Source of the DNA: Eucalyptus grandis
Taxonomy: Eukaryota > Streptophyta > Magnoliopsida > Myrtales > Myrtaceae
Assembly: GCF_016545825.1 (NCBI RefSeq)
Contig: NC_052618.1
Span: forward strand, 14,003,398-14,067,397
DNA length: 64,000 bases
Reading direction: 5' to 3'
In this document: positions 38,501-51,100 of the stretch, in pieces
How positions within the stretch are numbered: the first letter of the stretch is position 1
Layout: each line of letters opens with the position of its first letter
Made by a program: the position numbers and the translations under genes
The notes under the pieces: generated by a model
The model's input: the letters and a program-made list of their open reading frames with translations, nothing else
The model's database searches: none
What the model was told of the DNA's origin: nothing

Positions 38501-41500
38501 TTTACAATAAATTGATTCAACTTTCCTGCATTTTTTTTGGTGCATGATACTTTTTAGGTAGTATAGCTTCCGCCATAATTGCAAAGAAAAAATTGCTTTC
38601 ATGTTTTTCTTGTTGTTGTCAATTTGGAAGAAAAGGATTTGATGTTTCTCATTGTGGTCAGTAATTCACACTATATTGCCAAACTTGGATGAGTAATGTG
38701 CTTCGCAATCAGATCGATGTGGAACCACACGAGTTCAACGTCAGGAAGCTATTAGATTTACATTTCTATTACTCCCGTGCCAATTTTATATACACAGGAT
38801 TAGAAGAACACAATTCCTTTGAGGGTAAATAATTCATTTTCTCTAATCTAGGATCCAAACCCATTAAAAAAGGGAACTGGATGATTATTGCCATAAAAGA
38901 AGTGTTTTCCCGCACGATTTAATTCCTGAGAACTGTTAATTGCTTGGATAAGGAGATGCTTGCTTAATCCTACACTATTATTGCATGGCCTCATCATTTT
39001 TACCATAAGATGACCTTTTTCTTTATAAAAGTGACCCTGATGAGGATTGAGGATGTTAAAGTGACACTAAATGTTACTAAGACATCTTCAAACTAGTTGA
39101 CCCTCATTCTGCTGGATAAATCTACTAAAAATCTCTACTAGTCTATGTACAAAACAAGCTAGGAAACTTTTTAGTGCATCCATTATGCATGACATGTTTC
39201 TGAGAAGAAATGAATGATTGCTCAATGTAATCTTGTTTGTTACTTCTGTATCACATTGGAGCACTGTGAAAGATGATTTATCTGAAGTGCTGTATGCATG
39301 AGTTGTTATTACTATGGACAAGGTAAGTAACCATACATATGTCATTTATACAGACATAATTCAGATGACACATGGTCAGAAGTTGAGGTTCTTCAGTTTG
39401 CTGCTGGAGTTGAATCAAATACAATTCATCCTGTTGGCAAAGCAATTGTAGAAGCAGCTCAAGCTCGGAATTGCCCAAAAGTGAAGGTGCTTTCTTTAGA
39501 TTCTCAACAATAGTTCTCAGCAATGAATGCTTTACAATAGTTCACTTTTGGTTAAAAGCTTAACAATTTTTCCTATGTCAATCTGCAGACAGTAAGGTTT
39601 GTCAGAATGCATGACAATCGGATAGTCAACCCGTGTTTCCCATTCTAGTATTTTCTCTATGCTTTACATTCGTGAGCAGGAATTTGAAATCAACAAATTG
39701 TGTCAACAAGTGAACTTTGTATCTGCTGAATTAGTTAGTACATGATAGACTTGTGTGGGTATTGGGTTGTCAGTTTAAAATTCTTTGTGCAAAATTTACT
39801 ATATCACCCCCCTCCCCCCAAAAAAAAAAAAAAAAAATTCTCTCTGCGTAAGGATTGAATTATTTTGTAGGCGGTAGATGGAACTTTCATTGAAGAACCT
39901 GGTTCTGGTGCAGTGGCAGTTATTAACAACAAAAGAGTTTCTGTAGGGAACTTGGAATGGATTAGGAGGTACCCTCTATTCCTTACTGTTATCCACATAT
40001 AAATCAGAATTGGTAATTAAGTTCCCAAATACTTCCCTACATTATAATGTCCTTTTTCATAGAAGCTAATTTTAATCCTCGCATAATCCCTTCTAACTTT
40101 GCCCTTTTGTAAACTCAGTCACCAAATATTTGTACTGTTTTCATTAGTTTACTTATAAGAAAAAAAATTGTTATCTATTCGACAATTAAATCTTAATTGA
40201 TTTTTATCTTTAGTTGATTTTTGTCTATTCATCGAGACATCTCTGTACGTGCTCATATAATAACTTCTAACTAATGAACAACTCAACACTTGCTCTAGTG
40301 CTGTTCTGACATGGACTCTCTGAAAGATGTCTCTGCTGCTTGCTTATGTCTTCTAACATTTTCATAACAATTTACCTGGAATTTACAATGTCTTATTGAG
40401 ATTAGAAACGTATTATGTCCTCGTAGGGAAGGTGAGAATGTCTTATGACCAGCTTGACGGCATGCATTGCTTTTTAAAGGATGCCATTTAAGTGAACAAT
40501 AGATGAATACCCTTTAAGTGAACAGATAATTACTCGACATTGTGTAACACCTTATCATCCTGCACATCAATATGCATAATCGCCAGGATTTGATTATAAG
40601 AATTACTTGCAGAGTTGTTGACTTGGTTCAATTCATGATGTTTGATTAGTGACTATTTGTTCCACATCCATGATTCATACATTGTTCAACAGCTATGACA
40701 TCTCAATTTGTCCATTCAATCAGTTGCATGTGAGAAATCCTCTGTTTTATTTGATTTTGTGAGTAAAGGATGCATTAATTTTTTTGTGTTTGTGAGTGGG
40801 GGGGTACCACCCCTATACCAAAATTAGAGAGAGCCTACAAAGTCTAACAAACCATCCATCCTAAACAGTAGTTTTTCAGTAATCCAACTCCAAAACCTGT
40901 AACCATCTTTTCATTACATTTAAAAAAAAAAACACTTCCGACTCTCAATGGCCCTCCTATTTCACTCTCCAAAGAAGCCAAGGAGGCATTTCTAGTTCAG
41001 TTACAAAGCTCAAAGCATCATTTCTATTAACAGAGTGAGGCAAGCCATACCTTAAAGAAGAGATTAATAATAAAGCATGATGCAAGTGTACCCCCTGAGC
41101 AACAGAATGCATGATAGGAATCCAATCGAGCATTGAATTGTCAGGTTTATAATTTCTTTCATCACAATTGCTCTGTTTTTTTTCCCTTTTTGCCTATTTG
41201 ATGAACATGGGAAAAGAGCTAGACTTAAAAAAGAATGCTCTACACTATTCTGATGCGTGATCCTTGCCTGAACCTCCTCGCACACATAACATAGTGGTAC
41301 AAAAACATGAGTCTGCTAGCTGTGAGTAGGAAAAAATCAACTGGAGCTCAGTAGGGTTATGGCGATATTTTCAACCAAACAGCTTAGATCGTGCAAGCTA
41401 CCTTTGGCTGTCTGTCTTTATGTATTTTCACATGTGTCATTACCACAGTGGGATCTTGCCACTTTTAGACCGTTGAAAACGTTTACTGTTGTTTCTCCCT

Positions 41501-44472
41501 GTGCATATGTTCCTTTTTTAGGCATGGAGTCGATGCAGACATCAGACTGATGGAAGAGCCAAAGAATCAGTCTGTCGTCTATGTCGGAGTAGATAATAGT
41601 CTTGCTGGTCTTATATATATCGAGGATCAAATCAGAGAAGATGCTAGGCATGTTGTATCATCATTGTCCAAACATGGAGTTGATGTATACATGCTATCAG
41701 GGGACAGAAGAAGTACTGCTGACTATGTTGCATCCATGGTTGGCATTCCCTTGGAAAAGGTATTTTTTTAATCTCGTTAATGTAGATAGCGATTCATTGC
41801 TTTTAGAAAAGCTAGAGGGAATTGCTTACAAGATAAGCATGATAATGCTGAATAAGCAGGTGATTTCTGGGGTTAAACCAGATCAAAAGAAGAAATTCAT
41901 CAGTGAATTACAGCAGGATGATAAAGTTGTAGCTATGGTTGGTGATGGGATAAATGATGCTGCTGCCTTAGCTTCATCACATGTTGGAGTGGCAATGGGC
42001 GGTGGTGTTGGAGCTGCTAGTGAGGTGTCTTCTGTTGTCCTGATGGGAAACAGGCTCTCTCAGGTTAGTAAAGTAGTTCATTCCTTACATTTTACATTCT
42101 ATCTCACGGGTGAGTTACAGTTTACAACCTCATTATTAAGTTACATGTTACATCCGCACTCTAATAACAGTTAATAAAATTCCTAGAGACATTTTTGCAC
42201 CTTTTACTAAAGAACTTTGCTCATCTCAAATCAGCAGGAGACTGTCACTCCTCACTTCTTGTAATTTCCTATTTGGAAAGGATATCATGTTTGCAGCTCC
42301 TATTTGATTAGGATACTATATTTCTGTTTTAAGAGTTTCCAGTTCCAACTTGGAGCAGGGTGTAGTAGAGTCATTGACGTAATAAATTTTGCATTTTGAG
42401 CAATAGACTGTAACTCTAATAACAGCTAATAAAATTCCTAGAGACATTTTAGCACCTTTTACTAAAGAACTTTGCACATCTCAAATCAGCATGAGACTGT
42501 CACTCCTCACTTCTTATAATTTCCTATTTTGAAATGGATATTGTGTTTGCAACTCCTATTTGATTAGGATACTATATTTCTGTTCAAGAGTTTCCAGTTT
42601 CAACTTGGAGCAGGGTTTAGTAGAGTCATTGACGTAATAAAGTTTGCATTTTGAGCAAGCGTTTGCTATTAAGTTGTGTGATACAATTTTTTTTTTTTTT
42701 AATTGTGATGCATAAGAACCTTAGATATGATGGCTAAAGATTAACGACCCTTTCTCTGAAATCCCCTGTTTTAAACAAGTACTTCAATCAAACCTTTTCT
42801 ACAAACGTTCATCCATTTCTGCTAAAATGCCTAATAATTCAACCTGAACACTAAATTTACTGTTCACCGTCAGCACCTTCATTCCTGATTTATATTGGAT
42901 TAGATTGTTCCATATAGGTTTCACATTATTTGAACACGCACAAAGACAAACTCTAGAGGCTTAAGTAAGAAGATACAAATCTAGAGTAAGAGCATTGTTT
43001 AAAGGGTGGAGGGTGGCTTATGAGGACAGACTTTAGGAAAACATTGTTCACTAGGATATAAAGTTGGTCCCAGCACACTGAATGCGCCCTGGATATCTGT
43101 ATCTAGTACAGTGTACTTTTATTTGGAAAACTATGACAAAAACCTATGCAACTGACCGTGCATAATGATTGCAATTAATCTTTTTTTCATACTTCAAGAT
43201 GACCGTATGATGTCTCGTCAAAACACCCATAAGACTCTTTTGCCTTTTCATACACTAAAAAGATCTCTCTACTTTGAGCTCCACTTAATGTTGATTTGTT
43301 TATTCTGGTGTTATCTTAATGGTTATTTTGTTTTGTTTCCAATATTGGGTTCGATTTGATTTGTCTCCGTGCAGTTGCTTGATGCTTTGGAGCTGAGCCA
43401 GCTGACTATGAAAACTATCAAGCAAAATCTTTGGTGGGCATTTGCCTACAACATTGTAAGTCGCATTAAGTACTTGGGGTTTGTACTTTTCTACAGTTAC
43501 CCTTCTTTTTTGGGCATCAGAAGAATATCCGCAACATCTATATAGATAGCAGATCATTCTTCCAGCACAATTATGCCTCTAGAAATAGCAGACAATTTAA
43601 ACTATGTCATTAAGTTTAGTTGCCAGTAACTCCATCTCACCAACAAATTTTGGGAATTTACTCGACCATCGGAGCCATTCCACTCAGGAACATTTGGGGA
43701 TTTGAGTGAGATTCTCTCTTCCTGCGGTTTTGCCTAGCCAATACATATAGGACCTTTAAAACCATCACTGATACTTCTGCACATTGCCATGAAGATAAAA
43801 GATGCAAACATTGCCGATAATTCCAAGTTTGAATAGACAAAATCAGAAAAAGAAAGATATTTGTTGGTCTGCTTGTATGATGAATTGGAATAATTCAAAG
43901 TGAGAATAATTGAGCAAGATGTAAGATCACAGTTAAGCCACTTTGTTACAAGTTGATGGCTTGTTTCAGATGACCTGAAATGCAGTCCATTAGATTAGCT
44001 GCAATAATCATGTAAACGATTCAAAGGTTACCTCTGAAGTTGGCATATTGCACATATGGTTACACTTTTCTATCCATTCTTAAGCATCTTGATACGTGCA
44101 TGCATACATTTAGAGGTTTATCTGAATAATATATTATTGACCGTCGAATTTATAGGTATGCCTGAATACATTATTCACCCATTGAATTGCAGCATTTTGA
44201 CTATTGACTCTTTGTAGGTGGGGATTCCAATTGCTGCTGGAGTGTTGCTGCCAATGACTGGGATAACACTCACTCCCTCAATTGCTGGAGCTCTCATGGG
44301 ACTGAGTTCAGTTGGTGTGATGGCAAACTCATTATTGTTGAGGTTCAAATTTTCCTCAAAACAAAACAAGATATCTAGATTGCCCTCAACAATCTATTTG
44401 AATACCAATGTTGCAGACCAGAAAACGGAAATGAAGAGCTTTTCTAATGCTACCTGGAGGGAAACTCGATAA
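26263..44472 (+). CDS. PAA1: chloroplast P1B copper-transporting ATPase (PAA1/HMA6 type)
   Basis: Pumps Cu(I) into the chloroplast across the envelope, as known for PAA1. My model has 16 exons: 26263-26691, 26874-26927, 27238-27391, 30964-31038, 31168-31445, 33359-33592, 34538-34636, 34853-35002, 36442-36588, 38256-38479, 39354-39486, 39871-39968, 41522-41759, 41860-42063, 43375-43455 and 44218-44472. All are GT-AG and phases agree, giving 951 codons with TAA, close to the 949 aa of the Arabidopsis protein as I recall it. Visible parts: a Ser/Arg-rich transit peptide; a glycine run (about residues 90-112); the metal site GMTCGGC (144-150); TGE (430-432) in the actuator domain; the copper channel motif CPC (544-546); phospho-acceptor D588 in DKTGT; the HP of the nucleotide domain (640-641); and GDGIND (799-804). 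All catalytic motifs are intact, so the gene should be functional. It is convergent with the SR gene downstream. Confidence 0.95.
26539..26610 (+). repeat. GGC-rich repeat coding a glycine linker
   Basis: Imperfect GGC triplets within exon 1 of the copper ATPase code for a Gly-rich segment between the transit peptide and the metal-binding domain. It is in frame and does not disturb the protein. Such tracts are expected to vary in length between alleles. Confidence 0.85.
29498..29542. repeat. CT microsatellite in intron 3 of PAA1
   Basis: About 22 uninterrupted CT units lie in the 3.6-kb third intron. No coding or regulatory role is visible. Confidence 0.95.
31926..32195. mobile_element. TRIM-like mini retrotransposon relic, PAA1 intron 5
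   Basis: Two similar terminal segments start TGTTAAAATATTTGAATATTA at 31926 and TGTTAGAGTATTTAAATATTA at 32130, each running about 65 bp. After the first comes a stretch with ACCATAGCAGGAGC and GGGTTCGAA, of the kind that follows the primer site in these elements. Just before the second is a purine-rich CATGGGGTGAT. No coding capacity is present. The ends are worn and I saw no clear target duplication. Confidence 0.5.
33859..34166. mobile_element. TRIM-like mini retrotransposon relic, PAA1 intron 6
   Basis: A left terminal repeat of about 100 bp starts TGTCGAAATATTCCACATCGC (33859) and a right one starts TGTTAAAGTATCTCACGTCGC (34061). They share CGCTTGT, GGTTTATATGGG, CTCC(C/A)TCCA and AATAG blocks in order. 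After the left repeat lies CCGAGCCAGGTTC, similar to a methionine-tRNA primer site tail (ATCAGAGCCAGG). Before the right repeat lies GTGAGAGGGGA, a good polypurine tract. The size of about 300 bp with no genes defines a TRIM. Confidence 0.65.
42158..42665. repeat. 255-bp tandem duplication, PAA1 intron 14
   Basis: ACTCTAATAACAG starts one unit at 42158 and the next at 42413. The two units stay colinear through GAGACTGTCACTCCTCAC, CCTATTTGATTAGGATACT and GTCATTGACGTAATAAA. By eye they are above 90 percent identical, so the duplication is fairly recent. It lies wholly inside the intron and should not affect the product. Confidence 0.9.
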
Positions 44473-47400
44473 TCAAGGGATGGACATTTTGACACGCTAA
44501 CAGAAATCATCTCAGCCAAAGAACATGCACACATGCATCCTTTCTCGAACACTGAGGATTCAGAAGAAAACATTGATTCATCATTTTTAAGGTCTCTAAT
44601 TCAAAACCAAACATGAAACTTTTGGTTTCATTCAGCTCCTTTATGGAAGATGGGTAAATTCCCAGATTTCTGTCAACCAAAAGCTTCGTGGATGCTCATT
44701 GAGACTGGCTGAGATGTCTACATAGGATATTCCTTTGACGTGCCTTCCTGAGATGCATGAAAAGGGTGGAAAGGTTGATTCCTGTGAAGTAAGATTTTTG
44801 TATAGTCTATCAACTGTGCTCACGTCGTTACAAAGGTTGGGTGTACACCAAACAGATTGTAGCCGCAAGCTGTATTTGTTCCAGCAACTCTTTCCTCATT
44901 TATTGCTTTGCTCATAGCTCTGGTATTCAAAACTCGAAAAGGAAGATGTAGGACTTACCTTGAAAATTGCCTGACGATATTGAAGTGCAGAGATTTACAC
45001 GAGGTCCACTCGAGTTCCATTCCGAACGTACTTGTGCCTTTTATATCCTCACAAACTCGATCAGGCTTGAACAGTGCTTCGAGATTTGATTTCGTTTGCA
45101 AATTAATGTATTTCGGATTTTCTTGTTACCCTTTCTATGACAATTACTACATGCATCGTTCTGGAAATCAAAGACCGGAAGCGAGGATTCCACCGCCTTC
45201 CTGCTTGTCCCTAAATTTCCTCCAAGTAGACGTCTTCGAAGAAAACCCAATTGTTCTCAAAACTGAATGCGAAACATGGGAGCTTTAAAGCAAAAGCGAT
45301 GGGCAAATCAGGACTGTCATTGCTTAGCAGTCGGGTGAGTCCAAGCAGCTGGTCGCTGATCGCACATAGCAGACTGATCAGCAATACAAGAACATGATGG
45401 AAATGCTTGACGATGAAAGACCCCGTGACGACTAGCAAGGTGTGCATTCGAGAGTTAAAAGAGCGCAAGGTTTTGATCGTTTTGTAGTTTTAAGGACACT
45501 GTTTTTCTTGCTCTGTAATCAAGATGCACTTCCAATCAGACCGGATCTCCTCCTGACCACTCAAAACTGAATAGTGCTTGTTAGAGAGCCACCGAAGCAT
45601 ATACAATCTGGCATAAAATATTCAAGGTGTATTTTCCTGATTACCTGAAGAGTGCCATGCAACAAAAGTTGGATTTGCACATGTTTAATTTGGAGTAAAA
45701 TTCCTTCTATAGGTTAGCTAAGGGTCATTGCCGATGACGCGCTCTGGGATAAATATAGTATCTGTTAAGAGAACTATCCAAAAGTTTTAAGCTGAAGGCC
45801 TATGTGGCTTCGATATTGTGACGAATGATGTAATTTAAGCTACGGCTCTCCACAGATCCTAAAACTCAGCAAAACCGATAAGCAAATGCCAAAACGACCA
45901 AGGAATGAGAAAACCAACATCTAGCACGGACCCTCCCTCATGACTCTTGCGAGTAAGTTATCGCAAACGCAATGACCCCTCTCCATGGTGTGAGGTTCTC
46001 AAATTTGGGCATCATCCTCATTTTCACCTCAGCTTATGATCTGTAAATCTTAGCCACTGTTTACCTATCTACAATAAGGTAGATTTCTTCTCCCTCCCTC
46101 ATTTTCCCCTCAAAGCACATTCCTGCTTCTCAAACTTTTCATGATCTAAATAAAAAGGACTGCCAAGTAATTCCAAGGGCTTACCGACAGCTTTCGACAA
46201 TTTTGCACATTTTACGTTGAGACATTATCTAGCAAAAGTCGATCCCCACTAACACGTAAGAGACCAGAACTGGAAGATGGAATGCACAGAACCTGCCTAA
46301 TCTTCAACTGATTCTTATCATTCCCCCACCCGTTTTTAGAAAGATAGAATTAACCAGTAACTAAAAGTTCAAGCCGAAGTCACCATTAAAAACAAAGGGA
46401 AACGCTGACTTCTGCAACTCTAAGTGATCATGCTGTCTGGAGCACCATCAACTTTTCTTCGATGGGTAAAAGCAGGGCATCAGCCTGTTATCTATCTGCA
46501 ATCTTACTCCACAGACCACGAGGACGCATAAAGCCACTACCATGAAGCATGGTTTATGCGTGTCCTATCAATTCAATTTTAAACAACGGTACTACCAAGC
46601 ATGCCTAGCCAGCCTGAAAATAGTGGTCTAGACATGTCGACTTTTGGAATAGTAAACATTTTGGAATTAGACGTCAGTACACGCAACATCAAGAACAAGA
46701 GACCTACAAGTTTAAAGAAAACAAATTTATGTGTCCATACCGACTTGTGCATTATCTACAGCTTTACAAGCACCTGTGGAATATTAATAGGAAAGCAAAT
46801 CAGTAAATTTCATATGCTCCGCTTGTATACAATGACAGCCTCTCTCATATGAAATATTAAAAAAGACGATTGCTTAAATAGCAGAAATAACCACTAGTTA
46901 AGTTAAATGTGAGGTCTGTGATACCATTAACCATAAGATAAACCATTCCACCGCAGACGAAACATACTTGGCAGTGCTCAACAAAATCAGTTCATAACTG
47001 ATTAACCACAAGCCAGCAAGACCAGCTACGCAGCGATGGTCCACAATAATAGCTGCTGCTTCTGACCCGATCCCAGCAACAGCCCCGCTACGGTTGTTTA
47101 TATCTTAAGGCCGGAAAGTTATGCACGAACACACGTATAACCATTAACAAAGCAGCTACCACTTCAACTGCAACAATCACGGACCCAATCTACATCCTCA
47201 CTACATTAAGCAACAGAAGTTACAATCCCTCCAAGATGAATTAAAGGTGGTTTAGTGAAGGGGAAAAAAATCCCAGACGGCATAACCAACTATAAAGATG
47301 TTACCATTTCCTAAAAAGTAGCTGGAAAGAGATTGGCAAAAGCCATTCTTACTAAGCATCAGCGTCGAGATTAACGAATCAACAAAGCCCAGATGCAGCA

Positions 47401-48160
47401 ACTGCTACAGATCAAGCATTTTCACTCGTTGGCCACCTCAGACCATCACAGCAAACTCACAGGTTCATTCATTACGGACGGAATCGGCATCAACCATCGC
47501 AACAATCAAGTCAAGAATCAGCATCTGCAAGGATATTAAGTTTCCTAAAAATGAAGATTAACAGCAATAGACCTTACCATATCGAAACATCTAGGCAACA
47601 TTAGTTACTGTCCTGCCCTGCTATCTACTGCTATATCAGCCAATTTGATGCACCCATCACCAAAATCTCGATCATCCACCAACGATCAATCACGTGAATC
47701 AACAGCAACAGTATCAACAACTCATGCCCATCACTCAGCTTCCCGAGCATAACTATAAAATGTGTAAATGGACACAATGAATATAGATGCAACACAACCA
47801 TCAATTCTTAGCCAAAGCAATGAATAGAAATCAAAGGCGACAGACACTACAGGATCTAAAAGAAACATAGCAGGGGCCGAGAGAGAGAGAGAGAGAGAGA
47901 GAGTCTATGACAAAACATTGTGCACAAAACTTCAAGCAAACTAGGACACCATAGTGTTCATAGATACCATCTGGCTGGCTAACTCTAGAATGCATGAAAG
48001 TTCAGAAGGTAAATAAAACACCTAAAAGATCCAGTTCTAACAAAAGCAGCAATTAAGTTCAGATAACAACGACCATATCTAGGTTCAACAGTTGGAGCCG
48101 CAGAAAAGAGATTTTTAAAGAGCCAAGCATTCCCCATCCGCCCAATGCTTTCCAGAACAC
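44473..48160. other. convergent intergenic region with both 3' UTRs
   Basis: The 3' ends of the copper ATPase (plus) and the SR factor (minus) face each other here. Short open frames (for example 44908-45288) show no domain. Somewhere in this region both transcripts end, but I cannot place poly(A) sites. A GA microsatellite lies at 47881-47903. Confidence 0.5.
47881..47903. repeat. GA microsatellite
   Basis: Uninterrupted GA units, 23 bp, downstream of the SR-factor coding region on its strand, possibly in its 3' UTR. Confidence 0.9.
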
Positions 48161-51100
48161 TTAGTCCTGCCACAGAAGAAAAGTAAATGTCAGCATCTAA
48201 TTATGGGGCCTCCCACTCAATAATAAGCCGTAACCAAGCAATAACTCACGTCGACGTCTGAATTCCTAGGAGAAGGACTTCGAGAATCAGAACGTCGACC
48301 TCGGGGCGAAACACTTCGAACCGGAGATCGTCCATCACGACTGCGTCTATCAGGGCTTTCACCCCTAGGAGTGAGAGACCTGCGTGGAGAAGGACTCCTT
48401 CCAGGGCTGGCGCTGTGGCGAGGTGGTGGACTGCGCCGAGGGGAAGCACTACAAGAGAAAACAGAAACAAAGAAAAATCAGTAAAAAGGCAGTTCAAACG
48501 GTGCAAAGCACGGAGACGATCATCGTGACACAACCTGTCCATGGAGCGACTTAGACTTCGACTCCGACTCCTGCTCCTGCTCCTGCGCTCATCATCATAG
48601 CGGCCTCTACCGCGACTTTTGTAGTAATCAGGACTTGCACTGCGGCTTCTGCTCCGCCGACGATCATCTTTGTCCCTCCCACGATACCTATCACGATCAT
48701 ACCTATCCCTACTTCGGCTGCGACTTCTCCTCCTATCCCTATCCCTGTCCCTGTAGTCATCTCGATACCTGGCAGATGGTAACATCAACTGATTTATTTA
48801 ATGGAGATGAAAAAATTTGTATCGGGACAAACAAATTACAAAAGCTTATAGCATCAATTGTTGCTAAAACCATCTCAGACAAATAAAACAAACGCAGTCC
48901 CAAAAATGTTTATATAATTTAATTTAAAGAAAACAAAGAGAAAGGGGCTGACAAAATTCTGAAGAGAAATAATTGCTTTATATGGAAAACAAATGCATAA
49001 GTAAGATGACAGAAATAGAGCTAAGGTGATCAGATACATGGGTTGTAATATATTTGTCTAATCTATCATCAAAACAACCTACCCTAGGCCTTTATTGACA
49101 ATCTTTTCAACAACTTCAGAGAGAGGCCAACTTTTTTCCACAGGCAAAAAACAAATCGATGCACTTGAATGAGACTTCACAATGAAGACACAGCAACCAT
49201 GGAACACAGCTAACTCAGAAAAAGGGGAAAAACACAGGTAAAAGGATCCGATATAAAATCCAGCAACCAAATTTTTTGGATTGGAAAGAAGTGAAGAAAA
49301 AGTAAGAGAGGCCAGATATTGAAATCAATTGATTGTTTGTGAACATCCAATCCAAAAGCTTCAACTATTAAGCAAGGAAAATTACATGTCCACAAAACTT
49401 ATTGATACCCCCCATAGACAAGGGATGTAAAAATCCTTAACACCCTATTTTACATGCAAAACGGACTAAGAACAACATGAGAAATTGGCGAACAGGAAAT
49501 AAGTCAGACAAGAACAACACACAATCCGAAATAGTAAATGGATCGTGAAGAATGATATTCAGCTCTGATACCATGTAGAATCCAAATGAAAAACTGAAGG
49601 CCTGTTTATTTGTACTAAAGTAGAAGCAAAAGGTACTTTTTTGACCCCCACCAAAATCTATTTTTGAAAAAATTTACATGTGAATCTATGTGTCAACATT
49701 CGCATTCTGTGAAAGTTCAGAATTTAAATTAATCAAATTGAGTATTCCACAATTTTAATCGAGTAAAAATCGATTAAGATAGGCCCTTAAGCTATTAGGT
49801 GGAGAGACACTCAAAACCCCAAAGAAGAGAGTTTGATACTCTTTGACATTTTGGTAAAACTTCTTTTAAAGTATTTTTAGCTTTTCTTAGATGTTGCAGA
49901 CGACACAATGTGAATTTTATCAAATGCAGAACCCTTGAAAACTTTCAAAACATACATATCGACAATACATGTAACCTTTCCATCATTTTTCAAAAATTTC
50001 CTTCTGACTTTTGAACTAGAGAAAGAAAATGACTTGATTTTTGTTTAGGCAAATCCACTCATGCTTCTAAATAAAACGACGGCACAAAAAATTTCAAATA
50101 TCATACAGAAAATCATGATCCCAAATTTGTTAGTCATATTCTATTGACATGCATCAGAAGCTGTAACCGACACACTTCAATACATGTTTACAAACTCAGT
50201 AGAAAAAAAAACACAGTGAGAAGACTACACTTTCAATAGAAAAGAAAGTTGTGCATGAAGGACAAACATGCTATCCCATACCACTAGCCAGTAAAAATAG
50301 CACGAACCAGGGAAAGACACAATCTATAATAATGGTTTGAAAAGTTGCAAGAGCTAACTCCAAAAAGTATAAATGAACAATAGCAGTATCGAAAATTCTG
50401 AAACTGCAGAATGAATCAAATGAAACTTGTAGAGCTTGTTTGTTCAAGGATATTCAAGTATAAGCAGAATTTATTTTTTCTGTCAAAAATTAAAATACAC
50501 ACCAAATTTAAAAATATAATATACATGAGTTTTGGTGTTTCGAATTAAAAAATATCAAACTACAGGTGCCACAAGATTTACACGCAAAAGACAAAAGGTG
50601 AACAATCCAGATATGCACTAAAATTCCAATTTTTTAGAGGTGCATCTCCAACAATTATGAAACATGTTAAAGAAAACCATCTCCGAAAGTAAATAAAATT
50701 TTGATCTGACATGAAATTACCTCCTCCGAGGGCTGCGACTTCTTGATCTGTACCTTGATCTTGGTAAATTTTCACTTATCTTCCCCTTGTGACTGCAAAA
50801 GGAAATAAAAATGAGCCATCAGTGAGCAGCCGAAACAAAATCATATCAGCTCCCCAAATGATTAGATGCCCATAGATACCTGTAACCAGTAGATCGTTTT
50901 CTTTTATTAGCATAAATATCTAACATGGATAGCATTATCACGCAAGTACATCCACATCTGACCATGTGTCTTTTTGCTTCATATTTAATTATCAATCTGT
51001 AAAGGTCTTATTTTTGTTATTGTATGGTTCTACCACATTAAGCACCACCAGCAGACATGGATTGTGCAATCAGAGTACTCATTAAAAGTAACCCCGTTTA

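Noticed and set aside
44908..45288. 126-codon open frame downstream of PAA1
   Set aside because: No domain, ordinary 3' flank composition, and no splice or promoter context.
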